A stretch of 64,000 nucleotides of DNA. It comes from Xenorhabdus griffiniae (GTDB taxonomy: Bacteria; Pseudomonadota; Gammaproteobacteria; Enterobacterales; Enterobacteriaceae). The notes beneath the pieces were generated by a model that searched no databases, was not told the origin of the DNA, and saw only the letters and a list, made by a program, of their open reading frames with translations. The stretch is taken from NCBI RefSeq assembly GCF_015163655.1, contig NZ_JADEUF010000002.1:1-64000 (forward strand). Direction: 5' to 3'. The position numbers and the translations under genes are program-made. Position 1 is the stretch's first letter, and the number at the start of each line of letters is the position of its first letter. This document shows positions 8,201 through 16,816 of the stretch, in pieces.

Positions 8201-10319
8201 CAATCGGTGCCACAGCGGGGGAATGGCCCGGAGACGTTTCTACCGGCAGCCAGTCATACTGGGTTTGAGCCACTACCCGCCCCCAGCTGTCCCGCTCAAT
8301 CTCTGAGACTAAACGCCAGCCCTGATCTTCCTGTCCTTTTGCCAATATCTCCTGCTGATAGGCGTGCCCCTGCCCATCAAAGCGGGTGCGCACCTGGTTA
8401 CCCCACACATCGGTTTGCGTGGTCGTCACCGCGCCTTCCTCTTCAATGGCATAGGCATACTGTACCCTTTGGGCATAGCGGGTATTCGCATTACTGGTAT
8501 GCGCTGAGATACGCCCAAGATCATCATAGTCATAGTGGGCCGTGCAACCCTGGGTATCCGCTTCATGCCATAATTTACCGCTAACCTGTGATTGGGTACG
8601 CTGGGTCGTGAGCTTCAGCTGGTCATGCCCGGTCCATTCGCCACTTTTTACCAATGCCTCCCCCTGCAGGGTATAGCTAAAAGTTTGCTGGCTGTGCCAC
8701 GTCTTGCCGGCGGCCTGTTCCTCTCCGGACAGGGCATACACAGTCTCATCAATATGGTGTATGCGCCCATGATCGGGAGAATTCACATCATTAATATAGC
8801 CAGACTGACTTTCATGCAGTAACTGCCCGGCGCTATACCCGCCCTGATAGGTGCAGACCACAGCGTAGTCTGCGGGAGTGCCGGCCAGCGCCGCTAACGA
8901 CGTATAGCGATAGACCATCCGGTGGATTGGCGCATCCTCATAAGTACCTGCCGGTGACGCCTTGCCGGGGGTAACGGTTTTGGATTTGACAAAACGCACA
9001 AAGCCATGCGGTGAAGCGGGACAGGCTCCGGCTTCCCCTTCGGCAGGATAATACACCCAGTCCGTGCGGGTACCATCCGGCGCAATTTGCACGGTCGGAT
9101 TACCCGCTTCATCAAACGCCGTCTGGATCACCTCCACGTCAGGGGTATCATTAAAGCTGATGCGGGCTGTTTTCGGCAACTGAAACTGGGGCGGCTGGTC
9201 GTCAAACGCACTGCCTACCTGCGCATAATAGTCAGTCTGATGCGCCCGTTGGCGCCCGTTCTGCACCGTCGTCTCGCTCACCAGCAGGTGGTACTGGTTA
9301 TAGCGGCGGGTGATATGGCGCTGCGTGGTGCCATTGTCCCACTGTTCGGTTGAGCCATACAGGTAATCATTCAGGACCCCGTAGAGATAATCTTCATCCG
9401 CATGCCAGTGTCCCTTCGCCCCGTACCCCAGAAAATTGGCCGCGGTATATTGATAGGTGCGCACAATATCCGGGCCGTGGCCGGGCGACTGTGTATGGTG
9501 GGTGACATAGGGTAATGCAGACAGGGGGGCGCCTTCGGGGAAGCGGTGGCCGTCAAGGTGATAATTGACCCGCTCCGTCAACCCCGTCGGGGCGTTCACC
9601 TGATTCAGAAACCGACACTCGATATCATACCCCAATGCCCAGGTCAATGTTTGGCCGGCCGGCGTCATTTTTTTCACCGCGCTCACATAACCGTTCTCGA
9701 ACAGCAACTGGATATCATAGGCTTCCGCCGTGCCGGGCCAGACCGTGAAACGGGTATAACTGCCGTATTCATAGTGCACGGTTAACAACACCTGCCCGGT
9801 GTTATCGGTGACGGTCGTCAGGTACAGGTCAGGGCCGGCATCACTTTTCCAGTCCAGGGTCAGAGAATGCCCCAGGGGGGTAAATATTTGGGTCGGTACT
9901 TTGAGGGAATAGGCATTGTCCGGCCCGGTTAACACTTCCACCGTGCCTGATTTATGGATCACCCGATAGACATTCTGAGCGACATCTTTTTCAAACCGTA
10001 CCCCGTCCTGCTTATACTGTTTCAGGTAAACCTGGTCCGTATATTCATCCACTTTATAACGCTCGCCGGTGGAGAGACTTAATAACCGTTGCTGGCTGTC
10101 ATACTGGGTCAGCCCCAGGGAAAAGCCCATACCGAACCCCTGGTTGTCGGTATTGAGCGGGTTATAGGCCAGGGAGATGGTTTGGATGGGGCCAAGATGT
10201 CGGTTACCGGTTAACCGGGCCACCAACATCGCATACGTATACAGGCCGGTGCGGGGATCAACACTGCCCATGGCCGCACTTTGAAAGTTATGGGCATTTG
10301 AGAAAAAATCATTCTGCAT
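5229..10319 (-). CDS. Rhs/YD-repeat protein with unknown C-terminal toxin-like domain
   Basis: A 1696-aa protein without a signal peptide. Residues 1 to about 320 form a conserved N-terminal region (starts MQNDFFSNAHNFQSAAMGSV). Dozens of YD/RHS repeats (xxYDxxGRL, YxYDAAGRL) follow, then the RHS-associated core ending in NPYAYCLGDPLNRIDPTGH, with DPTGH at 1362-1366 (DNA 6222). After it come about 90 Gly/Ala-rich hydrophobic residues and a polar, cysteine-free tail of about 214 residues. In the family the repeats build a shell that encloses a variable, self-cleaved C-terminal toxin, as in TccC of insecticidal Tc complexes and bacterial Rhs effectors. The tail is AT-rich (5229 to about 5870), while the repeat region is GC-rich, a sign of tail exchange. 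I do not recognise the tail. No PAAR or VgrG domain and no adjacent TcA/TcB gene is present. The start has AGAGGCG upstream. Confidence 0.9.
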   Translation of the reverse strand: MQNDFFSNAHNFQSAAMGSVDPRTGLYTYAMLVARLTGNRHLGPIQTISLAYNPLNTDNQGFGMGFSLGLTQYDSQQRLLSLSTGERYKVDEYTDQVYLKQYKQDGVRFEKDVAQNVYRVIHKSGTVEVLTGPDNAYSLKVPTQIFTPLGHSLTLDWKSDAGPDLYLTTVTDNTGQVLLTVHYEYGSYTRFTVWPGTAEAYDIQLLFENGYVSAVKKMTPAGQTLTWALGYDIECRFLNQVNAPTGLTERVNYHLDGHRFPEGAPLSALPYVTHHTQSPGHGPDIVRTYQYTAANFLGYGAKGHWHADEDYLYGVLNDYLYGSTEQWDNGTTQRHITRRYNQYHLLVSETTVQNGRQRAHQTDYYAQVGSAFDDQPPQFQLPKTARISFNDTPDVEVIQTAFDEAGNPTVQIAPDGTRTDWVYYPAEGEAGACPASPHGFVRFVKSKTVTPGKASPAGTYEDAPIHRMVYRYTSLAALAGTPADYAVVCTYQGGYSAGQLLHESQSGYINDVNSPDHGRIHHIDETVYALSGEEQAAGKTWHSQQTFSYTLQGEALVKSGEWTGHDQLKLTTQRTQSQVSGKLWHEADTQGCTAHYDYDDLGRISAHTSNANTRYAQRVQYAYAIEEEGAVTTTQTDVWGNQVRTRFDGQGHAYQQEILAKGQEDQGWRLVSEIERDSWGRVVAQTQYDWLPVETSPGHSPAVAPIASCQRMEYDDWGRLHRVIHDTGECIQHDYDPVTRTAKVSRQAEGLSFSQCTVEYDTRHQPVTVTLYDSQGNFHSQQQHYYDGLGRLRATVDTLGQKTEYTYDLWGRVLTISHGDGTVIQKSYAPFTTGNLVAQIAVNETVLGTRCFDSLYRPIITTCGGRTYCASYQGEAPCPSQITDPRGQTVNYCYEPRLGNVPTHVDAGDIQQDFTFDPRTGVLTTASAAQQATRSLEYTAAGRLQQETCRFDDTGAGAARKANYTYSPAGQLTAYQDVTGKNWGISFDQFGRPIAARDADIDIDLTYDAASRVKQWTVHDKQHDDTITTTLSFDEFGRETARQIQTATDTLTLTQTYTVRHQIASRTLYSQQAGRQLRQETYSYDPARQWLVEYDCTGVECPRDAYGFSIAHQSFTYDRLGNIQTCITTLDDGKRDTATFLYPNPSDPCQLHTVTHTHPGYPATITLAYDAAGRLIQDEAGRHLTYDALGRLSAVQLSDTTSAYGYDAANRLVLQRVGPDQTHELYYQGATRVTEILRESGVATRLLRAQGEVVAAITGTDTHLLGTDGHSVLVSHQGEGSETRYRYSPYGQQAEAERTPDIPAYNGERFDPAAGAYHLGNGYRAYNPVLMRFNAPDSWSPFGAGGLNPYAYCLGDPLNRIDPTGHISLGSLFGIIGGAVGLVIGLVLAIPTGGASLAGDAAILAGLVADATGIASAATADSNPRASATLGWISMGFGVLSLGAGALGGLASGLRRLSQRPAAFSETFEATYHYSGGEPRLNFASSSGAASTPRLPVRNSYIDAFRHAVDENRIIQVENPRESGFYTVGMDVRGLAADGGDLANLRRVFFRPRANNAPIEVLDNIIPLGNGRSFPLHTSNSQFESLYLHFINENLSTTPHIMGDVIVETVNDLRFFTEYHISGRLPFNIGTIRNMEITWEIGGFSFPYYTVSDWLYHALRNANLDRDLRLVFPDNILLRRNIFQFFNDVIVPNLRF

Positions 10320-10513
10320 TTTGGCGCCTCTCTTTCTTTATTTGATGAAATAATGAAAAAAACTGATTTTTCTTATTTCATAACCCGATTATACTTAAAG
10401 GGAAATTTACTGCGGCGATTGACAAAAATATATTATATATAAAATAAATATTCTCACTTTTTACGCCGTCGCCAGTCAGACTCATTTTTCAATATATAAA
10501 ATATAAATCTATA
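10320..10513. other. promoter region of the Rhs gene
   Basis: An AT-rich gap between the Rhs start and the repeat copy at 10514. It contains the ribosome site of the Rhs gene and presumably its promoter; no coding region or further motif is visible. Confidence 0.5.
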
Positions 10514-10622
10514 TATACCAATCGTCTTTCAAGGTGAATCTTATATCTCCCCGCGTAGCGGAGGGGGGGATATAAAAAATCACATTGATTTTCAATCTGC
10601 AACTCGAAGTTAGATTGGTATA
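10514..10622. repeat. palindromic intergenic repeat, copy 3 (symmetrical subtype)
   Basis: Both ends carry the same terminus (TATACCAATC and GATTGGTATA inverted), with a CCCCGCGTAGCGGAGGGG hairpin inside. The right end overlaps the last codons and stop of the 368-aa hypothetical gene, which therefore ends in repeat sequence. Confidence 0.85.
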
Positions 10623-11716
10623 TCTATAAGATGGACTTTTCCTTTTTCGCCGTCATTATCATTGCGTGGCTGTGCCAAAAATTTTCCTAAATTGCCATAT
10701 TGGTCATAAATATAAATAGTAAAATCCCCCAACCAAGTATCATGTAACATCGAATCAATCTGAATCAGGGCACACATTATGGTAAAACAAACGACCTCAG
10801 ATCCCTCTTGTCTAATTTCGATATCTACATTAAAATCAACAGGCAAATCCCACCACGTGGTATTACCTATGGAAACGTACGTTTCTTCTCCCAGGCTCCA
10901 AATAAAATGTACATAATAATAACCGAAATCCCAATCTTGGTTGTAGCCCGTTTCATGATAACGCTGATGCATACAATTAAAAGGTATATTATTACCAGTG
11001 AGAGGGTTATCACCACTCCAAGATAAGGACACGATATATCTATCATCTCTCTTCAGCTTTACATAGGTATTATACTGGTACCAGTGAGCATATGGAGGAC
11101 TCTTATCAAGATGCTCTTTGCCCTCTTTGGCCACCATATCTATATCAGAAACCTTATAACGTGTTTCATGTATCGCCAGAAGCTGGACAAATGCATCAAA
11201 ATCACTCCCTGCTCCAAAGGCTGTTGTGTATGTTATGCCAGCTGGCGTCCTAACCAATACAGCAAGTTGTTTGATTTTACTTGCTGCTTTGGGTGAGCAA
11301 TATACATAATAAGTTATCCTACTTAGCTTTGTATCATTATCATCTTCATTATTCTTTTCATTATTGTTCAAAGATGAAACCCTTGGCGTTCTAGTAAATT
11401 CATTAGGTTTATCTATATAAGCCCAGGTAAAATCGTCTTTTTCTTGTGCATTCCAGGCAAGTGGTTCTTGTGTGTCATAGTCAACTAGCCAAACATGCTG
11501 CAAAAGCAGATCACTTGGGACTAATATCGTATTACCTTTACAATTAGCTGCGTGAATATAAATATCGATCGCGACCCGATTTCTTCCGTTAGCAAAGATC
11601 CCAGCGTCACGATTTACCTGAGGTAGTTTTATTTTTAACTCAGATACTCTATACCAAGATTGATCGTCATCTGTACAGATTGGTATTGGTTGGTCGTCAT
11701 CTTTAATATTGTTCAT
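10610..11716 (-). CDS. hypothetical protein beside the Rhs gene, 368 aa
   Basis: Unknown protein with no signal peptide and no predicted membrane helix. It is rich in Trp, Tyr, Asp and beta-type segments (for example YYVHFIWSLGEETYVSIGNTTWWDLPVDF), with a low-complexity acidic Asn/Asp/Glu linker near residues 115-130 (NNNEKNNEDDNDT) that probably separates two domains. I choose the ATG at 11716 because GGGGA precedes it; an in-frame ATG at 11740 lacks this. The gene is AT-rich, is flanked by two repeats of the same subtype, and lies upstream of and in the same orientation as the Rhs gene. That suggests a functional link, perhaps a chaperone or co-secreted partner, but this is inference. The last four residues, DIPI, and the stop codon are encoded by the repeat, so the original C-terminus may have been replaced. 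Confidence 0.75.
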   Translation of the reverse strand: MNNIKDDDQPIPICTDDDQSWYRVSELKIKLPQVNRDAGIFANGRNRVAIDIYIHAANCKGNTILVPSDLLLQHVWLVDYDTQEPLAWNAQEKDDFTWAYIDKPNEFTRTPRVSSLNNNEKNNEDDNDTKLSRITYYVYCSPKAASKIKQLAVLVRTPAGITYTTAFGAGSDFDAFVQLLAIHETRYKVSDIDMVAKEGKEHLDKSPPYAHWYQYNTYVKLKRDDRYIVSLSWSGDNPLTGNNIPFNCMHQRYHETGYNQDWDFGYYYVHFIWSLGEETYVSIGNTTWWDLPVDFNVDIEIRQEGSEVVCFTIMCALIQIDSMLHDTWLGDFTIYIYDQYGNLGKFLAQPRNDNDGEKGKVHLIDIPI

Positions 11717-12468
11717 CTGTTTTTCCCCTAAGTTAATCAAATCATTTTCAATATCATCTCCGCTATTAACATCATGACTTATAAAATAAACATCAGAATA
11801 AAGGATGGTCTTATCAATAAAAACGCATTACATTAATTTTTAAATCATTTAATACTTATACCAATCTTCTTTCAAGATGCGTCTTATATCTCCCCGCGTA
11901 GAGGGGGAGATATAAAGAATCACATTGATTTGCAAGCTGCAATTTGAAGTTGGATTGGTATATATAATGACTCTATATGAAGAAATAAGTAAATATTTTT
12001 ATGTTTTTTCAACGTTTTTATTTGAAAGTAATAATATGCCAGCACAATGACCTTCATAATACAAATATAACCCAATCATCCAGATTTTCCAGTGATTGCA
12101 AAGAATATTTTTCTTATGTCTGAATTATATATGCATCACCTGATCGCTAAACTATTAATTCAATAAACATATTTAACCATTTATAAATAATAAACATATA
12201 AATATGTTTAAATAAAAATAAAGACAAATCATGGATTGTTTTATTTATTATGTATAAAATCAACCATAAAATTAATCTACCTTCATATAATTCTGATATC
12301 AATATAAGGAAAATTCCTCTAATGGAATTTTATTTTATAGATATCATTCATTATTTATAAAAAAATGAGATGTATTTTACTTATACCCGATAGGTTTTAA
12401 ATTATAAAAAACATGCATTCTCCCCCATAAATAGAGAAACACTATATCACGGGAGGGAATAAATGCGG
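11717..12468. other. AT-rich gene-free stretch
   Basis: About 750 bases between the 368-aa gene and dusC. Apart from the repeat at 11858-11962 it is very AT-rich with no open frame of coding character on either strand. It is probably decayed accessory sequence plus the promoter of the 368-aa gene. Confidence 0.6.
11858..11962. repeat. palindromic intergenic repeat, copy 4 (symmetrical subtype)
   Basis: Starts TATACCAATCTTCTTTCAAG and ends GAAGTTGGATTGGTATA. It is closely similar to copy 3 across its length, including the ATCACATTGATTT segment. Copies 3 and 4 bracket the 368-aa gene. Confidence 0.88.
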
Positions 12469-13452
12469 CTAACAGAAGATGGAGGATTCTTGGATAGCAT
12501 GTCGCAGTAGACATTCATCTACGGCAGAAGAAATAACTTTGGCAATCTCAGCAGATGTTTTCAATCCTCTGATTTGCATAAATAACTCACCCGCTTCATT
12601 ATACTCTTTGCGTAAATACCCCAACCATTGTTTGATACGGGCAACATGATAAAGCCCCGTATCTCCTTGCTTTTCCAGATAAGTATATTTTTGCAGTAAC
12701 TTGAGTACGCCGCTCCACGGCATTTTGGGTTCGTTATATTTAATGACACGACTCAAATTTGGCACATGCAGAGCACCACGGCCCACCATCACGGCACCAC
12801 ATCCTGTCGTTTTGATACACGCCTGAGCGCTTTGCCAATCCCAAATTTCACCGTTGGCAATAACAGGAATAACAAGGCGATGCCGAATTTCACCTATCGC
12901 CTGCCAGTTAATATGCTCTGCTCTATAGCCCTCTTCTTTGGTTCGTCCATGCACAACCAATTCGGTTGCCCCCGCTTGTTGAACAGCATCCGCAATCTCA
13001 AACTGACGTGAAGTAGAATCCCATCCCAGACGCACTTTTACTGTTACCGGCAAATGGGCGGGCACCGCCTCACGCATGGCTTTAGCTCCCTGATAAATGA
13101 GTTCAGGATCTTTCAATAAGCTAGCACCGCCACCACTGCCATTGACTGTCTTTGACGGACAGCCACAGTTTAAATCGACACCCCATGATCCTAACTCAAC
13201 CGCCCTCGCCGCATTTTCTGCCAACCATTCTGGATATTGCCCAAGAAGCTGGAGCCTGACTGGCGTTCCCGATGGGGTACGGCTCTGATGATGCAGTTCA
13301 GGGCACAGCCGGTAAAAAGATTTTACCGGCAGTAAGCTGTCAACCACACGCAGGAATTCAGTAACGCACAGGTCATAGTCATTGATTTCACTCAACAGTT
13401 CCCTAACCAAAGAATCCAAAACCCCTTCCATCGGAGCCAGCAAAACGCGCAT
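12469..13452 (-). CDS. dusC: tRNA-dihydrouridine(16) synthase DusC
   Basis: A 327-aa flavin enzyme that reduces U16 in tRNA D-loops. The N-terminal TIM barrel has [10 protein letters not shown], the catalytic cysteine region [11 protein letters not shown] with Cys98 (the same position as in E. coli DusC), KVRLGWD, and an FMN-phosphate segment [12 protein letters not shown]. The length is slightly above the 315-aa E. coli protein. It starts 4 bases after the rhlE stop on the same strand, so the two probably form an rhlE-dusC operon; in E. coli dusC lies elsewhere, so this pairing is lineage specific. Confidence 0.93.
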   Translation of the reverse strand: MRVLLAPMEGVLDSLVRELLSEINDYDLCVTEFLRVVDSLLPVKSFYRLCPELHHQSRTPSGTPVRLQLLGQYPEWLAENAARAVELGSWGVDLNCGCPSKTVNGSGGGASLLKDPELIYQGAKAMREAVPAHLPVTVKVRLGWDSTSRQFEIADAVQQAGATELVVHGRTKEEGYRAEHINWQAIGEIRHRLVIPVIANGEIWDWQSAQACIKTTGCGAVMVGRGALHVPNLSRVIKYNEPKMPWSGVLKLLQKYTYLEKQGDTGLYHVARIKQWLGYLRKEYNEAGELFMQIRGLKTSAEIAKVISSAVDECLLRHAIQESSIFC

Positions 13453-13456
13453 TAAA

Positions 13457-14791
13457 TTATTCTCCCGCTACCGAAGCACGTGAGGTTTTGGTTGCGCGTT
13501 CTTTATTTATCCGATTTTGTTTGGAATGACCCTGTTTGCCATTTCGATGAGGGTTATTACCGCGAGAATGATTACCGCGCGAGCTGCTATTACTATGGAA
13601 GTTATTACCACGGCTATTACGTCCATTTTGGATAGGTTCAGCTTTGATAGAAGGATCAGGTTCATAACCCGAAATGGCAATGCGTGGAATTTCTCGCTTC
13701 AATAGGCGCTCAATATCTTTCAGGAGCTTGTGTTCATCGACACACACCAGCGATATCGCCTGTCCAGTCGCCTCAGCGCGCCCAGTACGACCAATTCGAT
13801 GCACATAATCTTCGGCAACGTTTGGTAATTCGTAGTTGACGACATAAGGCAATTGGTCAATATCCAGCCCACGGGCAGCAATATCCGTTGCCACCAACGC
13901 ACGGATTTGCCCTGTCTTGAAATCAGACAGTGCACGGGTTCTTGCTCCCTGACTTTTGTTACCGTGGATCGCAGCCGCAGTCACACCATCTTTATTTAAT
14001 TGTTCCGCCAGCCGGTTTGCACCATGTTTAGTACGCGTAAATATCAGTACCTGTTGCCAGTTCTGGCTGCCTATCATGTAAGAGAGCAATTCACCCTTGC
14101 GCTTTTTGTCAACAAAATGGATGGATTGATCAATTTGCTCAGAGGCCGAGTTACGCCGTGCTACTTCTACGCTGACAGGCTCTTTCAGTAATTTATTGGC
14201 GAGGCTCTTAATTTCATCAGAAAATGTCGCCGAAAAGAGTAAGTTTTGGCGTTTTGCTGGCAGTTTGTTCAACACCCGACGAATATCGTGAATAAAACCC
14301 ATGTCCAACATGCGATCTGCTTCATCCAAAACCAGAATCTCAACGCGTGAAAGATCGACCGCATTTTGGTGCTCCAAATCCAGCAAGCGGCCTGGCGTTG
14401 CGACCAGAATATCGACACCACCACGCAGTTTCATCATCTGCGGATTAATGCTGACTCCGCCAAAGACAACAAACGAACGTAATCTAAGATATTTGCTGTA
14501 ATTACGTACATTTTCTCCCACCTGAGCCGCTAGTTCTCGGGTTGGGGTTAAAACCAACGCTCTGACCGGACGGCGGCCTTTTGCCTGAATCGGGGATTCA
14601 CTCAAGCGTTGCAAAATAGGCAAAGTAAATCCTGCTGTTTTTCCTGTGCCTGTCTGGGCACTGGCCAGTAGATCTTTGCCGGATAACACAACAGGAATGG
14701 CCTGCTGCTGAATAGGGGTAGGTTCCACGTAGCCTTGTTCTTCAACGGCACGCAAAATATCAGCCTTCAAGCCGAGTGACTCAAAATTCAT
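13457..14791 (-). CDS. rhlE: DEAD-box RNA helicase RhlE
   Basis: A 444-aa ATP-dependent RNA helicase linked to ribosome assembly and RNA turnover. Motifs: Q-motif with [10 protein letters not shown] (about 24-33), Walker A AQTGTGKT (45-52), [12 protein letters not shown] at 156-159, SAT at 187-189, and a C-terminal helicase domain with [13 protein letters not shown]. After about residue 390 the tail is low-complexity and rich in Asn, Ser, Arg and Gly (for example [14 protein letters not shown]), the usual RNA-binding extension. The N-terminus [16 protein letters not shown] matches E. coli RhlE. It is divergent from cecR across a 249-base gap, as in E. coli. Confidence 0.96.
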   Translation of the reverse strand: MNFESLGLKADILRAVEEQGYVEPTPIQQQAIPVVLSGKDLLASAQTGTGKTAGFTLPILQRLSESPIQAKGRRPVRALVLTPTRELAAQVGENVRNYSKYLRLRSFVVFGGVSINPQMMKLRGGVDILVATPGRLLDLEHQNAVDLSRVEILVLDEADRMLDMGFIHDIRRVLNKLPAKRQNLLFSATFSDEIKSLANKLLKEPVSVEVARRNSASEQIDQSIHFVDKKRKGELLSYMIGSQNWQQVLIFTRTKHGANRLAEQLNKDGVTAAAIHGNKSQGARTRALSDFKTGQIRALVATDIAARGLDIDQLPYVVNYELPNVAEDYVHRIGRTGRAEATGQAISLVCVDEHKLLKDIERLLKREIPRIAISGYEPDPSIKAEPIQNGRNSRGNNFHSNSSSRGNHSRGNNPHRNGKQGHSKQNRINKERATKTSRASVAGE

Positions 14792-14942
14792 AAATAAGAA
14801 ATACTCCAGACTTCATCATGCCTGATATCAATTCAGGACTACACAAACTGCAATGCAGCCTATATAAATAGGGCGTGATTATAACAGATATGTCTTTTGG
14901 ACGATTATTTTTTATGGGTGACTATTAAAAAGACAATTTGAG

Positions 14943-14979
14943 TTAACTTTACATCGAATTACTTTAGTTTTAAAGTTAA
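14943..14979. promoter_or_regulatory. candidate CecR operator
   Basis: A 9-bp inverted repeat, TTAACTTTA / TAAAGTTAA, separated by 19 bases, lies in the divergent rhlE-cecR promoter region. In E. coli the TetR-family regulator CecR acts on rhlE and its own operon from this gap. Assignment to CecR is inference from position and symmetry. Confidence 0.35.
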
Positions 14980-15040
14980 TCATACGATTGATATATTTTC
15001 AGTATTCCCAAAAACTCTTTATCACAGGAAATATTTTGAC

Positions 15041-15736
15041 ATGGCAGCAAAGAAGGCCCAGACATTACGCGGCGAACAAGCCAAACAACAACTTCTGGAA
15101 GCAGCGATAGAGATTTTTGGCAAATCAGGTCTGGATGGTGCGACTACCCGCAATATTGCCCAACATGCTCAGCAAAATATCGCAGCTATCGCATACTATT
15201 TCGGTTCCAAAGAGGGATTATACCTCGCCGTCGTACAACATATTGCCGATAAACTGAAATCAGAGTTTGCCCCTCTTATTGAAGCCATTGATCATTTTTT
15301 TGCTAAAACAGCGAAACCCTACCCCAAAAACCAAATATTGGCATTTATTCATCAGGGAATGGTTAGCTATAACCGCCTGATTTTCGAAAAAAGCAGTATC
15401 AATATCAGCCGGATCATGTCCCATGAACAATTGACGCCAACAGAAGCTTACAGCGTTATGCATGAGCAGGGGCTGGCTCCAATTTATTCTCGGTTGAATA
15501 AGCTCATCGCCAATTATATCGGCGCTGATGAACGCCAAATTTCAACCCAAATTCATACCCATGCTCTATTGGGTGAGATCCTCTCTTTCCGACTGGCCAG
15601 GGAAGCCTTATTACGCCAAACCGGATGGGACAATATTGGCACCAAAGAATACGAATTAATCAATCAGGTTTTATCTCAGCACATCAATTTGTTACTTGAT
15701 GGGTTAAGAGAAAAATCAAACAGGTATGCCCAATAG
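15041..15736 (+). CDS. cecR: TetR-family regulator CecR
   Basis: A 231-aa TetR-type repressor. The N-terminal helix-turn-helix spans roughly residues 14-60 (LLEAAIEIFGKSGLDGATTRNIAQHA ends the recognisable first helices, followed by AAIAYYFGSKEGLY), and the C-terminal part is the ligand-binding and dimerisation domain. It heads the cecR-ybhG-ybhF-ybhS-ybhR cluster in the same order as in E. coli, where it represses the cluster and rhlE and influences sensitivity to cefoperazone and chloramphenicol. AGGAAA lies nine bases upstream of the ATG. The symmetrical site at 14943-14979 may be its operator. Confidence 0.93.
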   Translation: MAAKKAQTLRGEQAKQQLLEAAIEIFGKSGLDGATTRNIAQHAQQNIAAIAYYFGSKEGLYLAVVQHIADKLKSEFAPLIEAIDHFFAKTAKPYPKNQILAFIHQGMVSYNRLIFEKSSINISRIMSHEQLTPTEAYSVMHEQGLAPIYSRLNKLIANYIGADERQISTQIHTHALLGEILSFRLAREALLRQTGWDNIGTKEYELINQVLSQHINLLLDGLREKSNRYAQ

Positions 15737-15815
15737 CGCTTAAGCAATGGCATAACCAACGAAGCCACCACTTGAAAGATAGCGGGTATAAATTGAACAA
15801 GGCATAAGGGATAGT

Positions 15816-16808
15816 ATGAACAGTAAAAAGTTTGCTCTTGCCCTATTGGCACTCATTGTTGTTATCAGTGCTATTGTCGGTATCTACTATTATCAGGAAC
15901 AAAATAGCAGGGAGCTTACCCTGTATGGCAATGTTGATGTCAGAACTGTTAACCTCAGTTTTCGGGTTGCAGGTAAGCTGGCTAATTTGCAGGTGGATGA
16001 AGGTGATGCCATTACTGTGGGCCAAATGATTGGTCGCCTTGATGATGCCCCCTTTATCAATGCCTTGAATCAAGCCAAAGCAGCTCGTGATGTCGCTAAA
16101 GCAAATCTTGCCAAAGCTGAAGCGGGTTATCGCAGCGAAGAAATCGCCCAGGTACGTGCTGAAGTCAAGCAAAAAGAGTCAGCATTCCATTTTGCCGATA
16201 GTTTCCTGAAACGCCAGCAAGGGTTATGGCAGAGCAAAACAATTTCAGCCAATGATCTGGAAAATGCCAGAACCGGACGCAATCAAGCACTGGCCGCTTA
16301 CCAGGCAGCAAAAGATAAATTGCGTCAGTTCGAAACTGGTTATCGTATAGAAGAAATTGCGGCGGCAAAAGCTCAACTTATTCAAGCAGAAGCAGCCGTG
16401 GCACAGGCTGAACTTAATCTAAAAGATACTCAACTCACTTCTCCCTCGGCAGGGATGATCCTGACCAGAGCTATTGAGCCAGGCACCATGCTGGCGGCTG
16501 GCAACACGGTTTTTACCCTGTCATTGACCAATCCTGTTTGGATCAGAGCATATATTGATGAGCCTAATCTTAATCAGGCTATCGCCGGACGGGAGGTCTT
16601 GATTTATACCGATGGGCGGAAAAACCAGCCTTATCATGGCAAAATCGGTTTCGTTTCTCCAACTGCCGAATTCACCCCAAAAAATGTCGAAACCCCTGAC
16701 TTAAGAACAGACTTGGTCTATCGCCTGCGCATTATTGTCCTTGATCCCGATGAAGGACTTAAACAAGGAATGCCTGTTACTTTGCGTTTTACTGAAACAA
16801 ATAAGTAG
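15816..16808 (+). CDS. ybhG: HlyD-family periplasmic adaptor YbhG
   Basis: A 330-aa membrane-fusion protein. An N-terminal signal anchor (about residues 6-25, [21 protein letters not shown]) is followed by a biotinyl-lipoyl half motif ([23 protein letters not shown] shortened), two alpha-helical coiled-coil arms (about 75-195, Ala, Lys and Glu rich) and a beta-barrel domain with [16 protein letters not shown]. In the family it links the inner-membrane ABC transporter YbhFSR to an outer-membrane channel such as TolC. The start is supported by AAGGGAT. It ends eight bases before ybhF and is in one operon with it. Confidence 0.93.
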   Translation: MNSKKFALALLALIVVISAIVGIYYYQEQNSRELTLYGNVDVRTVNLSFRVAGKLANLQVDEGDAITVGQMIGRLDDAPFINALNQAKAARDVAKANLAKAEAGYRSEEIAQVRAEVKQKESAFHFADSFLKRQQGLWQSKTISANDLENARTGRNQALAAYQAAKDKLRQFETGYRIEEIAAAKAQLIQAEAAVAQAELNLKDTQLTSPSAGMILTRAIEPGTMLAAGNTVFTLSLTNPVWIRAYIDEPNLNQAIAGREVLIYTDGRKNQPYHGKIGFVSPTAEFTPKNVETPDLRTDLVYRLRIIVLDPDEGLKQGMPVTLRFTETNK

Positions 16809-16816
16809 GCGATAAC

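Noticed and set aside
5229-10319. Calling the Rhs gene a classical tccC with a Tc toxin locus
   Set aside because: The protein is much longer than usual TccC proteins, its N-terminus is different from what I recall for them, and no TcA or TcB gene lies nearby.
12463-12510. A short frame with a strong GGGAGGG ribosome-like site just before ATG at 12463, on the plus strand
   Set aside because: It encodes only about 15 residues and overlaps the end of dusC on the other strand; no sign of coding beyond chance.
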